From NCBI RefSeq assembly GCF_000519185.1, contig NZ_JAFA01000018.1:1-64000 (forward strand): 64,000 nucleotides of DNA, written 5' to 3'. Both the position numbers and the translations under genes were made by a program. Under the pieces are notes generated by a model. That model saw nothing but the letters and a program-made list of their open reading frames with translations, was not told where the DNA came from and did not search any database. This document shows, one piece after another, positions 51,584-60,492 of the stretch; the stretch's first letter is position 1; the number at the start of each line of letters is the position of its first letter. Source of the DNA: Paraburkholderia nodosa DSM 21604. Its GTDB lineage: Bacteria > Pseudomonadota > Gammaproteobacteria > Burkholderiales > Burkholderiaceae.

Positions 51584-51614
51584 CAACGGGTGCTCGTGCC
51601 ACGAGCACCCGTTG
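51584..51614 (+). terminator. Long hairpin between sterol-desaturase and lipoprotein genes
   Basis: A perfect 14-bp stem, CAACGGGTGCTCGT/ACGAGCACCCGTTG, with a 3-nt loop. No T-run follows on the plus strand; on the minus strand GTTTTT follows after 6 bases. It may be a terminator or mRNA end-protector. Confidence 0.55.
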
Positions 51615-51668
51615 CATGAGTAGGCAAGCATGGCATCAAAGGCCACACACAGAGGAGATGAAGTGAAT

Positions 51669-53048
51669 ATGAAGCATCAAGGACCGAGACACCGTACGCT
51701 GTTGCGCGCCACCCAGATCGCTGCCGCGAGCGCCGCTTTTGCGCTGCTCGCCGCCTGCGGTGGCAGCAGCGGGGGGAACAACAACGCGAGCACGCCGCCG
51801 CCGTCGGGCGTCAACATGCAGGTGGTGGCGTTCGGCACGAGCTTGACCGACGCGGGCACGTATTCGGAGCAGATTCTGCCGGGCTTCGGCGGCGGCCGCT
51901 TCACGACCAACCCGGGCGAAGTCTGGGCGCAGCACGTGTCCGAGTACTTCGGCAACACGCTTTCACCGGCCTTCGAAGGCGGCTTCGGTCTGCCGCTCAC
52001 GGCCACGGGCGGGCTTGACTACGCGCAAGGCGGCGCGCTGGTGACGGGCGGCGCCGCGACAGATAACAGCGCCTTGACGAAGCAGCCGGTGGACTGGCAA
52101 GTTTCGCAGTACCTCGCGCAGCACGGCAGCTTCAATGCAAATCAGCTCGTGCTCGTGGAAGGCGGCGCGAATGAAATTCTCGGCCTGCTGAGCACCGACT
52201 CCAACAACGTCCAGGCCGCAGGCCTGAAGGCATTCGGTGCGGCGCTGGCAAACTCGACCTTCTTCACGCAGCTCGCTGATCCGACGATCCAGCAACAAAC
52301 GGCGCAGGGCCTAGTCACGGCAGGTTTCACGGCCGCGCAAGCGCAAGCCCTCGTCCCAGCCGCTATTGCCCTGGGTGTCGTCAAAGCGGATACAACCGGC
52401 GCCTTTGCCTCGGTCACGCCGATCCTTGCTGCGGCCACCAAACTGGCCACTATCGTCAGCACGCAGATTGCCGGCACGCCCAAGGTCGCAATCGCTACCG
52501 TCCCCGATATCGGCAAGACGCCGGCAGCGTTGGCAGCCGATGAGGCGACCCCCGGAACAGTGCCGGGCTCGGCGACCGCGGCTGACACGGCGCTCACGCT
52601 CGTCTCGGCGATGTACAACCTCACGCTACTGGAGACGCTGCACCCCACGTTGGCAGCCAAGCAGGCCGTCGTGATCGATACGTTCTCGTGGCTCGACCAG
52701 TCGATCCAGAACGCGGCCAGCCTCGGCTTCACGGTGACGAACACGGGCACGGCGTGCAACATCTCGCAGATGGAGACCGACGCCACGAACTACGCGCTCG
52801 CGAATCCGCAGGCGGCGCTCGGCTTGCCGGCCACGACGGATCCGGCCATCCTCCAGAAAGCGGCTGCGACCTACGGCAGCAACTTCGGCAGCTCGCTATT
52901 CTGCTCGCCGCAAACGCTCACGACGGCCAACGCGCCTACGACCTACATGTTCGCGGATGTCGTACACCCGACCACCGCGCTGCACGCGCAGTTCGCGACA
53001 TTCGCTGAAACGCAGCTGGCTGCTGCGGGCATCGGCAAGGCGCCTTAA
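51669..53048 (+). CDS. SGNH/GDSL-type hydrolase lipoprotein
   Basis: The product is 459 residues from ATG 51669; GTG 51663 is better spaced from AGAGGAG and may be the real start. A lipoprotein signal is seen (ASAAFALLAACGG). The GDSL-family blocks are modified: block I VAFGTSLTDAGTY, block III VEGGANEIL and block V DVVHPTTALH (D-x-x-H). There is no C-terminal autotransporter barrel, which such esterases sometimes carry. It is probably a lipid-anchored esterase. Moderately conserved in Burkholderia, by my recollection only. Confidence 0.82.
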   Translation: MKHQGPRHRTLLRATQIAAASAAFALLAACGGSSGGNNNASTPPPSGVNMQVVAFGTSLTDAGTYSEQILPGFGGGRFTTNPGEVWAQHVSEYFGNTLSPAFEGGFGLPLTATGGLDYAQGGALVTGGAATDNSALTKQPVDWQVSQYLAQHGSFNANQLVLVEGGANEILGLLSTDSNNVQAAGLKAFGAALANSTFFTQLADPTIQQQTAQGLVTAGFTAAQAQALVPAAIALGVVKADTTGAFASVTPILAAATKLATIVSTQIAGTPKVAIATVPDIGKTPAALAADEATPGTVPGSATAADTALTLVSAMYNLTLLETLHPTLAAKQAVVIDTFSWLDQSIQNAASLGFTVTNTGTACNISQMETDATNYALANPQAALGLPATTDPAILQKAAATYGSNFGSSLFCSPQTLTTANAPTTYMFADVVHPTTALHAQFATFAETQLAAAGIGKAP

Positions 53049-53082
53049 TAAGCGTCGCCTGCACCGGATCTTCCGGTGCAAG

Positions 53083-53124
53083 AAAAAACACCCCACGGAC
53101 CGTCAGGGTCGTGGGGTGTTTTTC
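53083..53124 (+). terminator. Bidirectional intrinsic terminator
   Basis: ACACCCCAC/GTGGGGTGT with flanking AAAAAA and TTTTT closes both the lipoprotein gene (plus) and the sua5 gene (minus). A second hairpin, GCACCGG-N5-CCGGTGC, lies at 53061-53079. Confidence 0.9.
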
Positions 53125-53151
53125 ATTGAACGCGAGAAAACGTGCTCAGCC

Positions 53152-54198
53152 CTACTGCTGCGCCTCGAACGCGGCCGCCGCCCGCCCTAACCGGTCATTG
53201 ACCGCGATCCACTCGATCGTCTCCGGCAGCTTCTCGATGAGAATGCGCGAGACATTCGCGCGATCGAGCGCGCGCAGCAAGCCATACAGCTCACGCGCAT
53301 ATTCCTGCGGCTCTTCCGGCGCGGTGACGAAATGCACGCCCTGAGCCTGCGCCCAAACGCCTGCGCGTGAGGCGCGCGCCACCAGCGCCACCGTTTCACC
53401 CGCATCGCGCGCCGCCGCAAGCAGCGGCTCCAGCGCGTCGAACGGCAGCAGCGCGAGCGGCGTGCGCGGCGCGTAGTGCGCCTTGAGCGTGCCCGAGGCG
53501 CGCGGCGCCGTGGCGTCCGAACCATCGGGCAAGCGCGGCGCCTCGCCCAGCACGCGAGCAATGTCGTGCGGCGTCACGTGACCGGGCCGCAGCAACGCGG
53601 GAAATCCGCGCGAGAGATCGAGAATCGTCGATTCGATGCCCACGTCGCATGCCCCGCCGTCGAGCACATGCACCGCCGCGCCGAATTCGTCGCGCACGTG
53701 CTGCGCCGTGGTCGGGCTCACATGGCCGAAGCGGTTCGCCGACGGCGCCGCCACGCCGCCATGGCCGCCGCGACGCGCGGAAAACGCCGCCAGCAACTGC
53801 TGCGCGACCGGATGCGACGGGCAGCGCAGCCCCACCGAATCCTGGCCGCCGCTGACGGCATCGGGAATACGTTCGTGGCGTTTGACGATCAGCGTGAGCG
53901 GGCCAGGCCAAAACGCGTCGACGAGCTTTTGCGCCGCCTCGGGCCACTCCGCGGCCCAGTACTGCGGGTCGCCGCCGGGCGGCAAGTGGACGATCACCGG
54001 ATGGTTCGCCGGCCGCCCTTTGGCCGCGTAAATTCGCGCGACCGCCTCGGGGCTCGCCGCATCGCCGCCCAGACCATAGACGGTCTCGGTCGGGAACGCG
54101 ACCAGCTCGCCCGCATCGAGCAGCGCGGCGGCGTGCTCGATGTCGGCTGCGGTCAGAGGCGGCGTGCCAGCGTGCGGTGCGTTCTGCTGATCGGACAT
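53152..54198 (-). CDS. tsaC: Threonylcarbamoyl-AMP synthase
   Basis: The product is 348 residues from ATG 54198 (MSDQQNAPHAG); the frame is open far upstream, but that is antisense to purK. An N-terminal YrdC domain (about 15-205) has FPTETVYGLGGDA, KGRPANHPVIVH and APSANRFGHVSPT, and a C-terminal Sua5 domain (about 245-345) follows. It makes the TC-AMP used for t6A37 of tRNA. It follows purK by 14 bp, as the last gene of the pur operon. Confidence 0.93.
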   Translation of the reverse strand: MSDQQNAPHAGTPPLTAADIEHAAALLDAGELVAFPTETVYGLGGDAASPEAVARIYAAKGRPANHPVIVHLPPGGDPQYWAAEWPEAAQKLVDAFWPGPLTLIVKRHERIPDAVSGGQDSVGLRCPSHPVAQQLLAAFSARRGGHGGVAAPSANRFGHVSPTTAQHVRDEFGAAVHVLDGGACDVGIESTILDLSRGFPALLRPGHVTPHDIARVLGEAPRLPDGSDATAPRASGTLKAHYAPRTPLALLPFDALEPLLAAARDAGETVALVARASRAGVWAQAQGVHFVTAPEEPQEYARELYGLLRALDRANVSRILIEKLPETIEWIAVNDRLGRAAAAFEAQQ

Positions 54199-54212
54199 GA
54201 TCCGGCCCAACC

Positions 54213-55430
54213 TCAGCTCGTGGCGATGTGCAGCAGGCGCGCGCAGTCGCGTGCGGCCGTGCGCGCTTCGTCGAGCGTCGGCGCGGTGAAGTTCACGTGG
54301 CCCATCTTGCGGCCCGGACGCGCTTCTTCCTTGCCGTACAGATGCAGGCGCGCGGCCGGCATCGCGGCCACCTGGTCCCACGGCGGCGTGACGGGCGCGG
54401 CGCCCTTCTGGGGCTTTACCTCGCCCACGGCGCAGGGGAACCACACGTCGCCGAGAATGTTCAGCATCACGGCCGGCGAGTGCTGGCGCGTGTCGCCGAG
54501 CGGCATGGACGTCATGGCGCGCACCTGCTGCTCGAACTGGCTCGTGGCGCACGCATCGGTCGTGTAGTGGCCCGAGTTGTGCGGACGCGGCGCCATTTCG
54601 TTGGCGACGAGCGAGCCGTCTTCGAGGATGAAGAATTCCACGCACAGCACGCCCACATAGCCGAGCTTCGCCGCGATCTGGATCGCGGCCTGCTGGGCCT
54701 GCTGCACGAGCGCCGGGCTTGCGTCCGGTGCGGGCACGATGGTGTGCGAGAGCACCCCGTTGCGGTGGGTGTTCTGCGCGAGCGGATAGACCGCGGCCTG
54801 GCCGTTCGTGCCGCGCGCGATCAGCGCGCTCACCTCGAACTTCAGCGGCAGGCGCTTTTCCAGCACGCACGGCACGCCGCCGAGCGACGCATGGGCCTCG
54901 CGTACTTCTTCGGCATTGGAGACACGAATCTGGCCTTTGCCGTCGTAGCCCAGGCGCGCGGTCTTGAGAATGCCCGGCAGCACGGCGGCGAGCGTCTTGT
55001 CGTCGATGCCGGCGAGCGCCTGCGACGACTCGATCACCACGTGCGGCGCGACCGGCACGCCGGCCGCCGCGATAAAGCGCTTCTCGGCGATGCGGTCCTG
55101 CGCCACCGCCACGCAGCGGCCGGCCGGGCTCACGAAGGTCGACTTCGCGAGCGTGTCGAGGCTCGCCGCGGGCACGTTCTCGAACTCGGTCGAGATGGCC
55201 GCGCACAGGCGCGCGAGTTCGGTGAGCGCGGCTTCGTCGTCGTACGCGGCGCAGATGTGGCGGTCGGCCACGGTGCCCGCGGGGCTCGTCGCGTCGGGAT
55301 CGAGCACGGCGACGCGGTAGCCCATCGCCTGCGCGGCAAAGCAGAACATGCGGCCGAGCTGGCCGCCACCCACCATGCCCAGCCAGGCGCCGGGCAGGAT
55401 CGGTGAAACCGGTGAATTGTCAGGAGTCAT
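54213..55430 (-). CDS. purK: N5-carboxyaminoimidazole ribonucleotide synthase
   Basis: The 405-residue ATP-grasp enzyme has the N-terminal fold LGMVGGGQLGRMF, the ATP-grasp core (about 110-300) and NEMAPRPHNSGHYT with the catalytic motif. It converts AIR to N5-CAIR in purine synthesis and works with PurE, encoded 56 bp upstream on the same strand. Confidence 0.96.
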   Translation of the reverse strand: MTPDNSPVSPILPGAWLGMVGGGQLGRMFCFAAQAMGYRVAVLDPDATSPAGTVADRHICAAYDDEAALTELARLCAAISTEFENVPAASLDTLAKSTFVSPAGRCVAVAQDRIAEKRFIAAAGVPVAPHVVIESSQALAGIDDKTLAAVLPGILKTARLGYDGKGQIRVSNAEEVREAHASLGGVPCVLEKRLPLKFEVSALIARGTNGQAAVYPLAQNTHRNGVLSHTIVPAPDASPALVQQAQQAAIQIAAKLGYVGVLCVEFFILEDGSLVANEMAPRPHNSGHYTTDACATSQFEQQVRAMTSMPLGDTRQHSPAVMLNILGDVWFPCAVGEVKPQKGAAPVTPPWDQVAAMPAARLHLYGKEEARPGRKMGHVNFTAPTLDEARTAARDCARLLHIATS

Positions 55431-55486
55431 CTTGGTGGTCGGCCGCGGGATGGCCGCGGCGCGTGGGGACGATCAAAGCGGGGCAA

Positions 55487-56005
55487 TCAAAGCGGGGGCA
55501 GCACCATGGCGTGCGCCGCTTCGTTCTGGCGCACGCGGAAAGCCGCGAGCTTGTTCGCGTATTCGGTGTTGGTCACGCTCAGGATCGAGACAGCGAAGAG
55601 CGCCGCATTGGCCGCGCCCGCCTCGCCGATGGCGAAGGTCGCGACCGGCACGCCCTTGGGCATCTGCACGATCGAGTGGAGCGAATCCACGCCCTTCAGA
55701 TACTTGCTGACCGCCGGCACGCCCAGCACGGGCACCGTGGTCTTGGCCGCCAGCATGCCCGGCAGGTGCGCTGCGCCGCCCGCGCCGGCGATGATCGCGC
55801 GCAGGCCGCGCTCGCGCGCTTTTTCCGCGTACTCGAACATCTCGTCGGGCATGCGGTGCGCCGAGACCACCTTGGCCTCGTACGCGACGCCGAACTCCTG
55901 CAGGATCGCGACCGCGTGCTTCATCGTGTCCCAGTCGGAGCTGGAGCCCATCAACACGCCGACAAGCGGCGCCGCATGCTGGTGAGCCGTCTGAACTTCG
56001 CTCAT
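55487..56005 (-). CDS. purE: N5-CAIR mutase, class I
   Basis: The product is 172 residues from ATG 56005, with AAGGAAG upstream; a possible ATG at 56035 lies too near the purC stop. The PurE motifs are LMGSSSDWDTMKHAV, SAHRMPDEMFEYA and GAGGAAHLPGMLA, with His in the active site. Class I (acting with PurK). Confidence 0.96.
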   Translation of the reverse strand: MSEVQTAHQHAAPLVGVLMGSSSDWDTMKHAVAILQEFGVAYEAKVVSAHRMPDEMFEYAEKARERGLRAIIAGAGGAAHLPGMLAAKTTVPVLGVPAVSKYLKGVDSLHSIVQMPKGVPVATFAIGEAGAANAALFAVSILSVTNTEYANKLAAFRVRQNEAAHAMVLPPL

Positions 56006-56031
56006 TGTGCTTCCTTCTTCCCTCTTCTCGC

Positions 56032-56922
56032 TCACGCGAGCTTTTGACCCGTGAGACGCTCGAGCGCCTCCTGATACTTCGCCGACGTTTTGGCGACCAC
56101 GTCGTCGGGCAGCTTCGGCGCCGGCGGCTCCTTCTTCCAGTCCTGGGTTTCGAGCCAGTCACGTACGAACTGCTTGTCGAACGACGGCGGGTTCGAGCCC
56201 ACCTGATACTGGTCGGCCGGCCAGAAGCGCGACGAGTCCGCGGTGAGCGCCTCGTCCATCAGATACAGCTGGCCGTGGTTGTCGAGACCGAATTCGAACT
56301 TCGTGTCGGCGATGATGATGCCGCGCGTGGCCGCGTAGTCGGCAGCTTCCTTGTACAGCTTGATCGAAATTTCCTTGATGGTGCGCGACAGCTCGGTGCC
56401 GATGCGGCGCTCCATCTCTTCGTACGTGATGTTCTCGTCGTGGTGGCCCATTTCGGCCTTGGCTGCCGGCGTGAAGATCGGCTCGGGCAGCTTCTGCGCG
56501 TTTTCCAGGCCCGGCGGCAGCTCGACGCCGCACACGGCGCCCGTTGCCTGATAGTCCTTCCAGCCGCTACCGGCCAGATAACCGCGCACCACGGCTTCCA
56601 CGAGGATCGGCTCGAGGCGCTTCACCACGACGGCGCGGCCCTTGACCTGCTCCACTTCGTCCGCGGCCACGACGGTTTCCGGCGCGACGCCCGTGAGGTG
56701 GTTCGGCACGACGTGCTTGAGCTTTTCGAACCAGAAGTCGGCCATCTGGTTGAGCACCTCGCCCTTGCGCGGAATCGGCTCGCCCATGATGACGTCGAAC
56801 GCCGACAGACGGTCGGTGGTGACGATCAGCAGCTTGTCGTTGCCCACGGCATAGTTGTCGCGGACCTTGCCGCGGCCGAGCAGCGGCAGCGAGCGGAGCG
56901 TGGATTCGTAGAGGGTAGACAT
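56032..56922 (-). CDS. purC: SAICAR synthetase
   Basis: The 296-residue enzyme has GKVRDNYAVGNDKLLIVTTDRLSAFDV at the start, EPILVEAVVRGYLAGSGW in the middle and DTKFEFGLD later. It joins CAIR to aspartate. It is the first gene of purC-purE-purK-tsaC on the minus strand. A 229-bp gap separates it from fba. Confidence 0.96.
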   Translation of the reverse strand: MSTLYESTLRSLPLLGRGKVRDNYAVGNDKLLIVTTDRLSAFDVIMGEPIPRKGEVLNQMADFWFEKLKHVVPNHLTGVAPETVVAADEVEQVKGRAVVVKRLEPILVEAVVRGYLAGSGWKDYQATGAVCGVELPPGLENAQKLPEPIFTPAAKAEMGHHDENITYEEMERRIGTELSRTIKEISIKLYKEAADYAATRGIIIADTKFEFGLDNHGQLYLMDEALTADSSRFWPADQYQVGSNPPSFDKQFVRDWLETQDWKKEPPAPKLPDDVVAKTSAKYQEALERLTGQKLA

Positions 56923-57059
56923 CGTCGTGATTCGCTAAAAGGACAATCGAAACGGAGGCGGGTTCGGTCCAGAATCGCGGTTGCAACCGCGCGAGGAAAC
57001 CGTAAAACCGAAGGTATTGCGAGGGTAAACCAAAAACCGGCAAATTTCCCGGAAAAGCC

Positions 57060-57096
57060 CATCGCCGTTCCCCCAAAACAGGCGGAAACGGCGATG
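57060..57096 (-). terminator. Hairpin terminator after fba
   Basis: A perfect 10-bp stem, CATCGCCGTT/AACGGCGATG, with a 17-nt loop. On the minus strand it is followed by GGGCTTTTCC, which has only four T in a row. Confidence 0.6.
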
Positions 57097-57151
57097 TGTT
57101 GACGACTTCAGGCGTCCGGCGAGGAGCGGAACGCCTGGCGCAGAAGCCCGC

Positions 57152-58216
57152 TTAGCGAACGATCTGCGCGAATTCGCCCGACTTGTATTTCTCCGCGATC
57201 TTGTCGAGCGCGACCGGCTTGATCTTGCCGGCCTGACCTTCCGAGCCGAACGCGAGGAAGCGGTCCACGCACACCTTCTTCGCAGCTTCGCGAGCCGGCT
57301 TCAGGTAGTCGCGCGGGTCGAACTTCGACGGGTTTTCATACATATAGCGACGGATCGCGCCCGTGATCGCCAGACGCAGGTCGGTGTCGATGTTGATCTT
57401 GCGCACGCCGTGACGGATGCCTTCCTGGATCTCTTCGACCGGCACGCCGTACGTTTCCTTCATGTCGCCGCCGAATTCGCGGATCTCGGCCAGCAGTTCC
57501 TGCGGCACCGACGACGAACCGTGCATCACGAGGTGCGTGTTCGGAATGCGCGTGTGGATTTCCTTGATGCGCTGGATCGACAGAATGTCGCCCGTGGGCT
57601 TCTTGGAGAACTTGTACGCGCCGTGCGAGGTGCCGATGGCGATGGCCAGCGCGTCGCACTGGGTGAGCTTCACGAAGTCGGCGGCCTGCTCCGGGTCCGT
57701 CAGGAGCTGCTCGCGCGTCATGGTGCCTTCGGCGCCGTGACCGTCTTCCTTGTCGCCCTTCATCGTTTCCAGCGAACCGAGCACACCCAGTTCCGCTTCG
57801 ACCGTCACGCCGATCGAGTGCGCCATTTCGACGACCTTGCGCGAGACTTCGACGTTGTACTCGTACGATGCGACCGTCTTGCCGTCGGCTTCGAGCGAGC
57901 CGTCCATCATCACGCTGGTGAAACCGCTGCGGATCGCGGCCATGCAGACCGCCGGCGACTGGCCGTGGTCCTGGTGCATCACGACCGGAATATGCGGATA
58001 CGACTCGACCGCGGCTTCGATCAGGTGGCGCAGGAAGGGCTCACCCGCGTACTTACGCGCGCCGGCCGATGCCTGCATGATCACCGGCGAACCGACCTGG
58101 TTCGCGGCTTCCATGATCGCCTGGACCTGTTCCAGGTTGTTCACGTTGAACGCCGGCAGGGCATAACCGTGTTCAGCCGCGTGGTCGAGCAGTTGACGCA
58201 TTGATACGAGAGGCAT
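57152..58216 (-). CDS. fba: Fructose-1,6-bisphosphate aldolase, class II
   Basis: The 354-residue class IIB zinc aldolase has YPHIPVVMHQDHGQSP with the zinc His and the catalytic Asp, TVEAELGVLGSLE (Glu ligand), and TSHGAYKFS and VMHGSSSVPQEL. It follows pyk in the same direction across 410 bp that hold several repeats. Glycolysis/gluconeogenesis; Calvin-type sequences look similar, but the genomic context is glycolytic. Confidence 0.95.
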   Translation of the reverse strand: MPLVSMRQLLDHAAEHGYALPAFNVNNLEQVQAIMEAANQVGSPVIMQASAGARKYAGEPFLRHLIEAAVESYPHIPVVMHQDHGQSPAVCMAAIRSGFTSVMMDGSLEADGKTVASYEYNVEVSRKVVEMAHSIGVTVEAELGVLGSLETMKGDKEDGHGAEGTMTREQLLTDPEQAADFVKLTQCDALAIAIGTSHGAYKFSKKPTGDILSIQRIKEIHTRIPNTHLVMHGSSSVPQELLAEIREFGGDMKETYGVPVEEIQEGIRHGVRKINIDTDLRLAITGAIRRYMYENPSKFDPRDYLKPAREAAKKVCVDRFLAFGSEGQAGKIKPVALDKIAEKYKSGEFAQIVR

Positions 58217-58626
58217 TGTTGCTACTCCTTTGATTTGAAACGAAATGCTTCTGCCGCCGACTGTCTTGCGCAGCCGGTCGAGGGCGGCCTGGCAGCCGCC
58301 GCCCGCGTGACCTGCCGCGGGCTCGATAGGGTGATTTTATCGCGAAGCGCGTCCGTTCCCGGCGCCAGGCACGTAACTGGCATGAAATTGGCGTATCGGA
58401 GCGTCAAAACCGCGAGAAGGTGCAAAAAGAGTTGACAGCCCGCGCGCCGTTTCTACAGCGTACGGGCTGCAATTGCGGGGAAAAGGCGTCTAAATGGCAC
58501 CGATCTGGCGTCGATCTGATACCAGTGTGATACCAGCTGGCCACCTCGGGCGCCGACCGCATTTATTTTCGGGAGTCGCGAAAATAAAGCGAAAAAAATC
58601 GCCGCCGCGAGGTTACAGCAACGAAC
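58217..58626. other. pyk-fba intergenic region with 11-bp-period repeats
   Basis: 410 bp without a gene. CGATCTG is repeated 11 bp apart (58501, 58512) and TGATACCAG is repeated 11 bp apart (58517, 58528). This helical-turn spacing is typical of protein-binding sites. A -35-like TTGACG occurs toward fba on the minus strand. The pyk end carries a separate stem-loop. Confidence 0.55.
58562..58588 (-). terminator. AT-rich stem-loop after pyk
   Basis: A perfect 10-bp stem, TTTATTTTCG/CGAAAATAAA, with a 7-nt loop, in otherwise GC-rich DNA. It lies about 40 bp past the pyk stop. T-run is on the wrong side for a classic terminator on the minus strand, but ATTTTTTTCGC lies just before it. Confidence 0.55.
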
Positions 58627-60063
58627 TTACAGCACGTCGCCCACGCGCACGATTTTCAGCGTGTTCGTGCCGCCCGGCTGCCCCATCGGCTCGCCCACGG
58701 TCAGCACGACCATGTCGCCGCGCGACGCGTAGCCCTTGCTCACCACCACCTCGATGGCTTGCTGCAGCGCCGTGTCGCGGTCGCTGCTCGTGTCGAGGTG
58801 CAGCGGCGTGACATTGCGGTAGAGCGACATGGCGCGCTCGCTGCCCGGGCGCGGCGTGAGCGCGAAGATCGGCACATGGGTCCAGTGACGCGACATCCAG
58901 AGTGCGGTCGAGCCCGACTCCGTGAGCGCGACGATCGCCTTCGCGCCCAGGTGGTAGGCCGTAAACAGCGCGCCCATTGCGATCGACTGGTCGATGCGCG
59001 TGAAGGTGCGGTCGAGGAAGTCCTTGTCCAGCTCGGATTGCTCCGACTTCTCCGCTTCCAGACAGATCGCGGCCATCGCCTCGATGGTCTGCACCGGGTA
59101 CTTGCCCGCCGCCGATTCGGCAGAGAGCATCACCGCGTCCGTGCCGTCGAGCACGGCGTTGGCGACGTCCGAGACTTCGGCGCGCGTGGGCACCGGCGCG
59201 TGGATCATCGACTCCATCATCTGCGTGGCCGTGATGACGAGCTTGTTCGAGTCGCGCGCCATGCGGATCATGCGCTTTTGCAGCGCCGGCACGGCGGCAT
59301 TGCCCACTTCCACGGCCAGGTCGCCGCGCGCGACCATGATGCCGTCCGACGAGTCGAGAATTTCCTGCAGCGCCGGAATCGCTTCGGCGCGCTCGATCTT
59401 CGCGATCATCTTCGGCTTGATGCCGTACGGCGCGCCCGCGATGTTCGCGAGCTGGCGCGCCATTTCCATGTCGGTGGCGTTCTTCGGGAACGACACGGCG
59501 ACGAAATCCGCGCCCAGCGACATGGCCGTGCGGATGTCTTCCATGTCCTTCGCAGTGAGCGCGGGCGCCGTCAGGCCGCCGCCCTGGCGGTTGATGCCCT
59601 TGTTGTTCGACAGGTCGCCGCCCACGCGCACGACCGTATGAATCTCGCTGCCGATCACGCGCGAAACGTCGAGCACGATCAAGCCGTCGTTGAGCAACAA
59701 GATGTCGCCCGGCTTCAGGTCGCGCGGCAGGTCCTTGTAGTCGAGACCGACGCGCTCGTCATTACCGAGCTCGCATTCGGCGTCGAGGATGAAGGGATGG
59801 CCCGGCTCGAGCGTCGTCTTGCCATTCTCGAATTTGCCGACGCGAATCTTCGGACCTTGCAGGTCCGCCATGATCGCAACTTCGCGGCCAGCCTGGCGGG
59901 CGCAGTCCCGCACCATTTCAGCACGCTGACGGTGGTCGTCGGCGGTGCCGTGCGAAAAGTTGAGGCGCACCACGTCCAGTCCTGCGCGGATCATTTTCAG
60001 CAGGATGTCCGGCGTGCTGGAAGCCGGACCGATGGTGGCGACAATCTTGGTGGCGCGATGCAT
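58627..60063 (-). CDS. pyk: Pyruvate kinase
   Basis: The product is 478 residues from ATG 60063, with GAGGAG five bases upstream. TIM barrel: TKIVATIGPAS, LDVVRLNFSHG, MADLQGPKIRVG, MIAKIERAEAI (catalytic Lys/Glu), MVARGDLAVEVG and ITATQMMESM. The C-domain is at about 340-475. It makes ATP and pyruvate from PEP. The frame is open for another 143 codons upstream with an Ala/Ser/Thr/Lys-rich sequence (see 60064-60492). The ATG at 60063 gives the normal family length. Confidence 0.95.
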   Translation of the reverse strand: MHRATKIVATIGPASSTPDILLKMIRAGLDVVRLNFSHGTADDHRQRAEMVRDCARQAGREVAIMADLQGPKIRVGKFENGKTTLEPGHPFILDAECELGNDERVGLDYKDLPRDLKPGDILLLNDGLIVLDVSRVIGSEIHTVVRVGGDLSNNKGINRQGGGLTAPALTAKDMEDIRTAMSLGADFVAVSFPKNATDMEMARQLANIAGAPYGIKPKMIAKIERAEAIPALQEILDSSDGIMVARGDLAVEVGNAAVPALQKRMIRMARDSNKLVITATQMMESMIHAPVPTRAEVSDVANAVLDGTDAVMLSAESAAGKYPVQTIEAMAAICLEAEKSEQSELDKDFLDRTFTRIDQSIAMGALFTAYHLGAKAIVALTESGSTALWMSRHWTHVPIFALTPRPGSERAMSLYRNVTPLHLDTSSDRDTALQQAIEVVVSKGYASRGDMVVLTVGEPMGQPGGTNTLKIVRVGDVL

Positions 60064-60492
60064 GAGTCTCCTCGTCTGGATAGGATCGCTGGGAAAACCG
60101 TTGCTGCGAGAAGTGCTGGCCGGCTGCGCCGCGGGTGCGGATGCGCCGGAACGCGCACCGGGTCTACCCGGCGTCGCTTTCTTGGAGGACGCCGCGGGGC
60201 TCACACGAGCCGCTGCGGCGCTTTCTACCTGCGTAGTCATGTTCGATGCGGGCGTGGCTGTACGCCCTGTCGGATTCTGTGCGGCTGTCGATTCAGCAGT
60301 CGACTGCGTCGCCGCAATGTCCATTTCGGCAGCGGCGGCGGGCGTCGCGTCCGCCCTCGCCTTATCAGTATCTGCCTGGGGCGCTGCACGCCCCTTTTGT
60401 TTTGCTGCGGCCCCGGCTGCGCTGCGCGACTTCTGTGCGCTTGCACGAGGAAGTTTGCTCATGGCCTTCCCGGCCGGGGCGCGCGGCGCCAC
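60064..60492 (-). other. Open, Ala-rich in-frame stretch between pgk and pyk
   Basis: No independent gene is certain. The pyk reading frame stays open through the whole gap (143 codons). Starting at a possible ATG 60462 it would read MSKLPRASAQKSRSAAG, then mostly Ala, Ser, Thr, Lys, Pro and Gln. That resembles low-complexity histone-H1/AlgP-like tails. Either it is a leader of pyk mRNA that happens to be open, or it is an N-terminal extension of a longer pyruvate kinase isoform. Confidence 0.5.
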
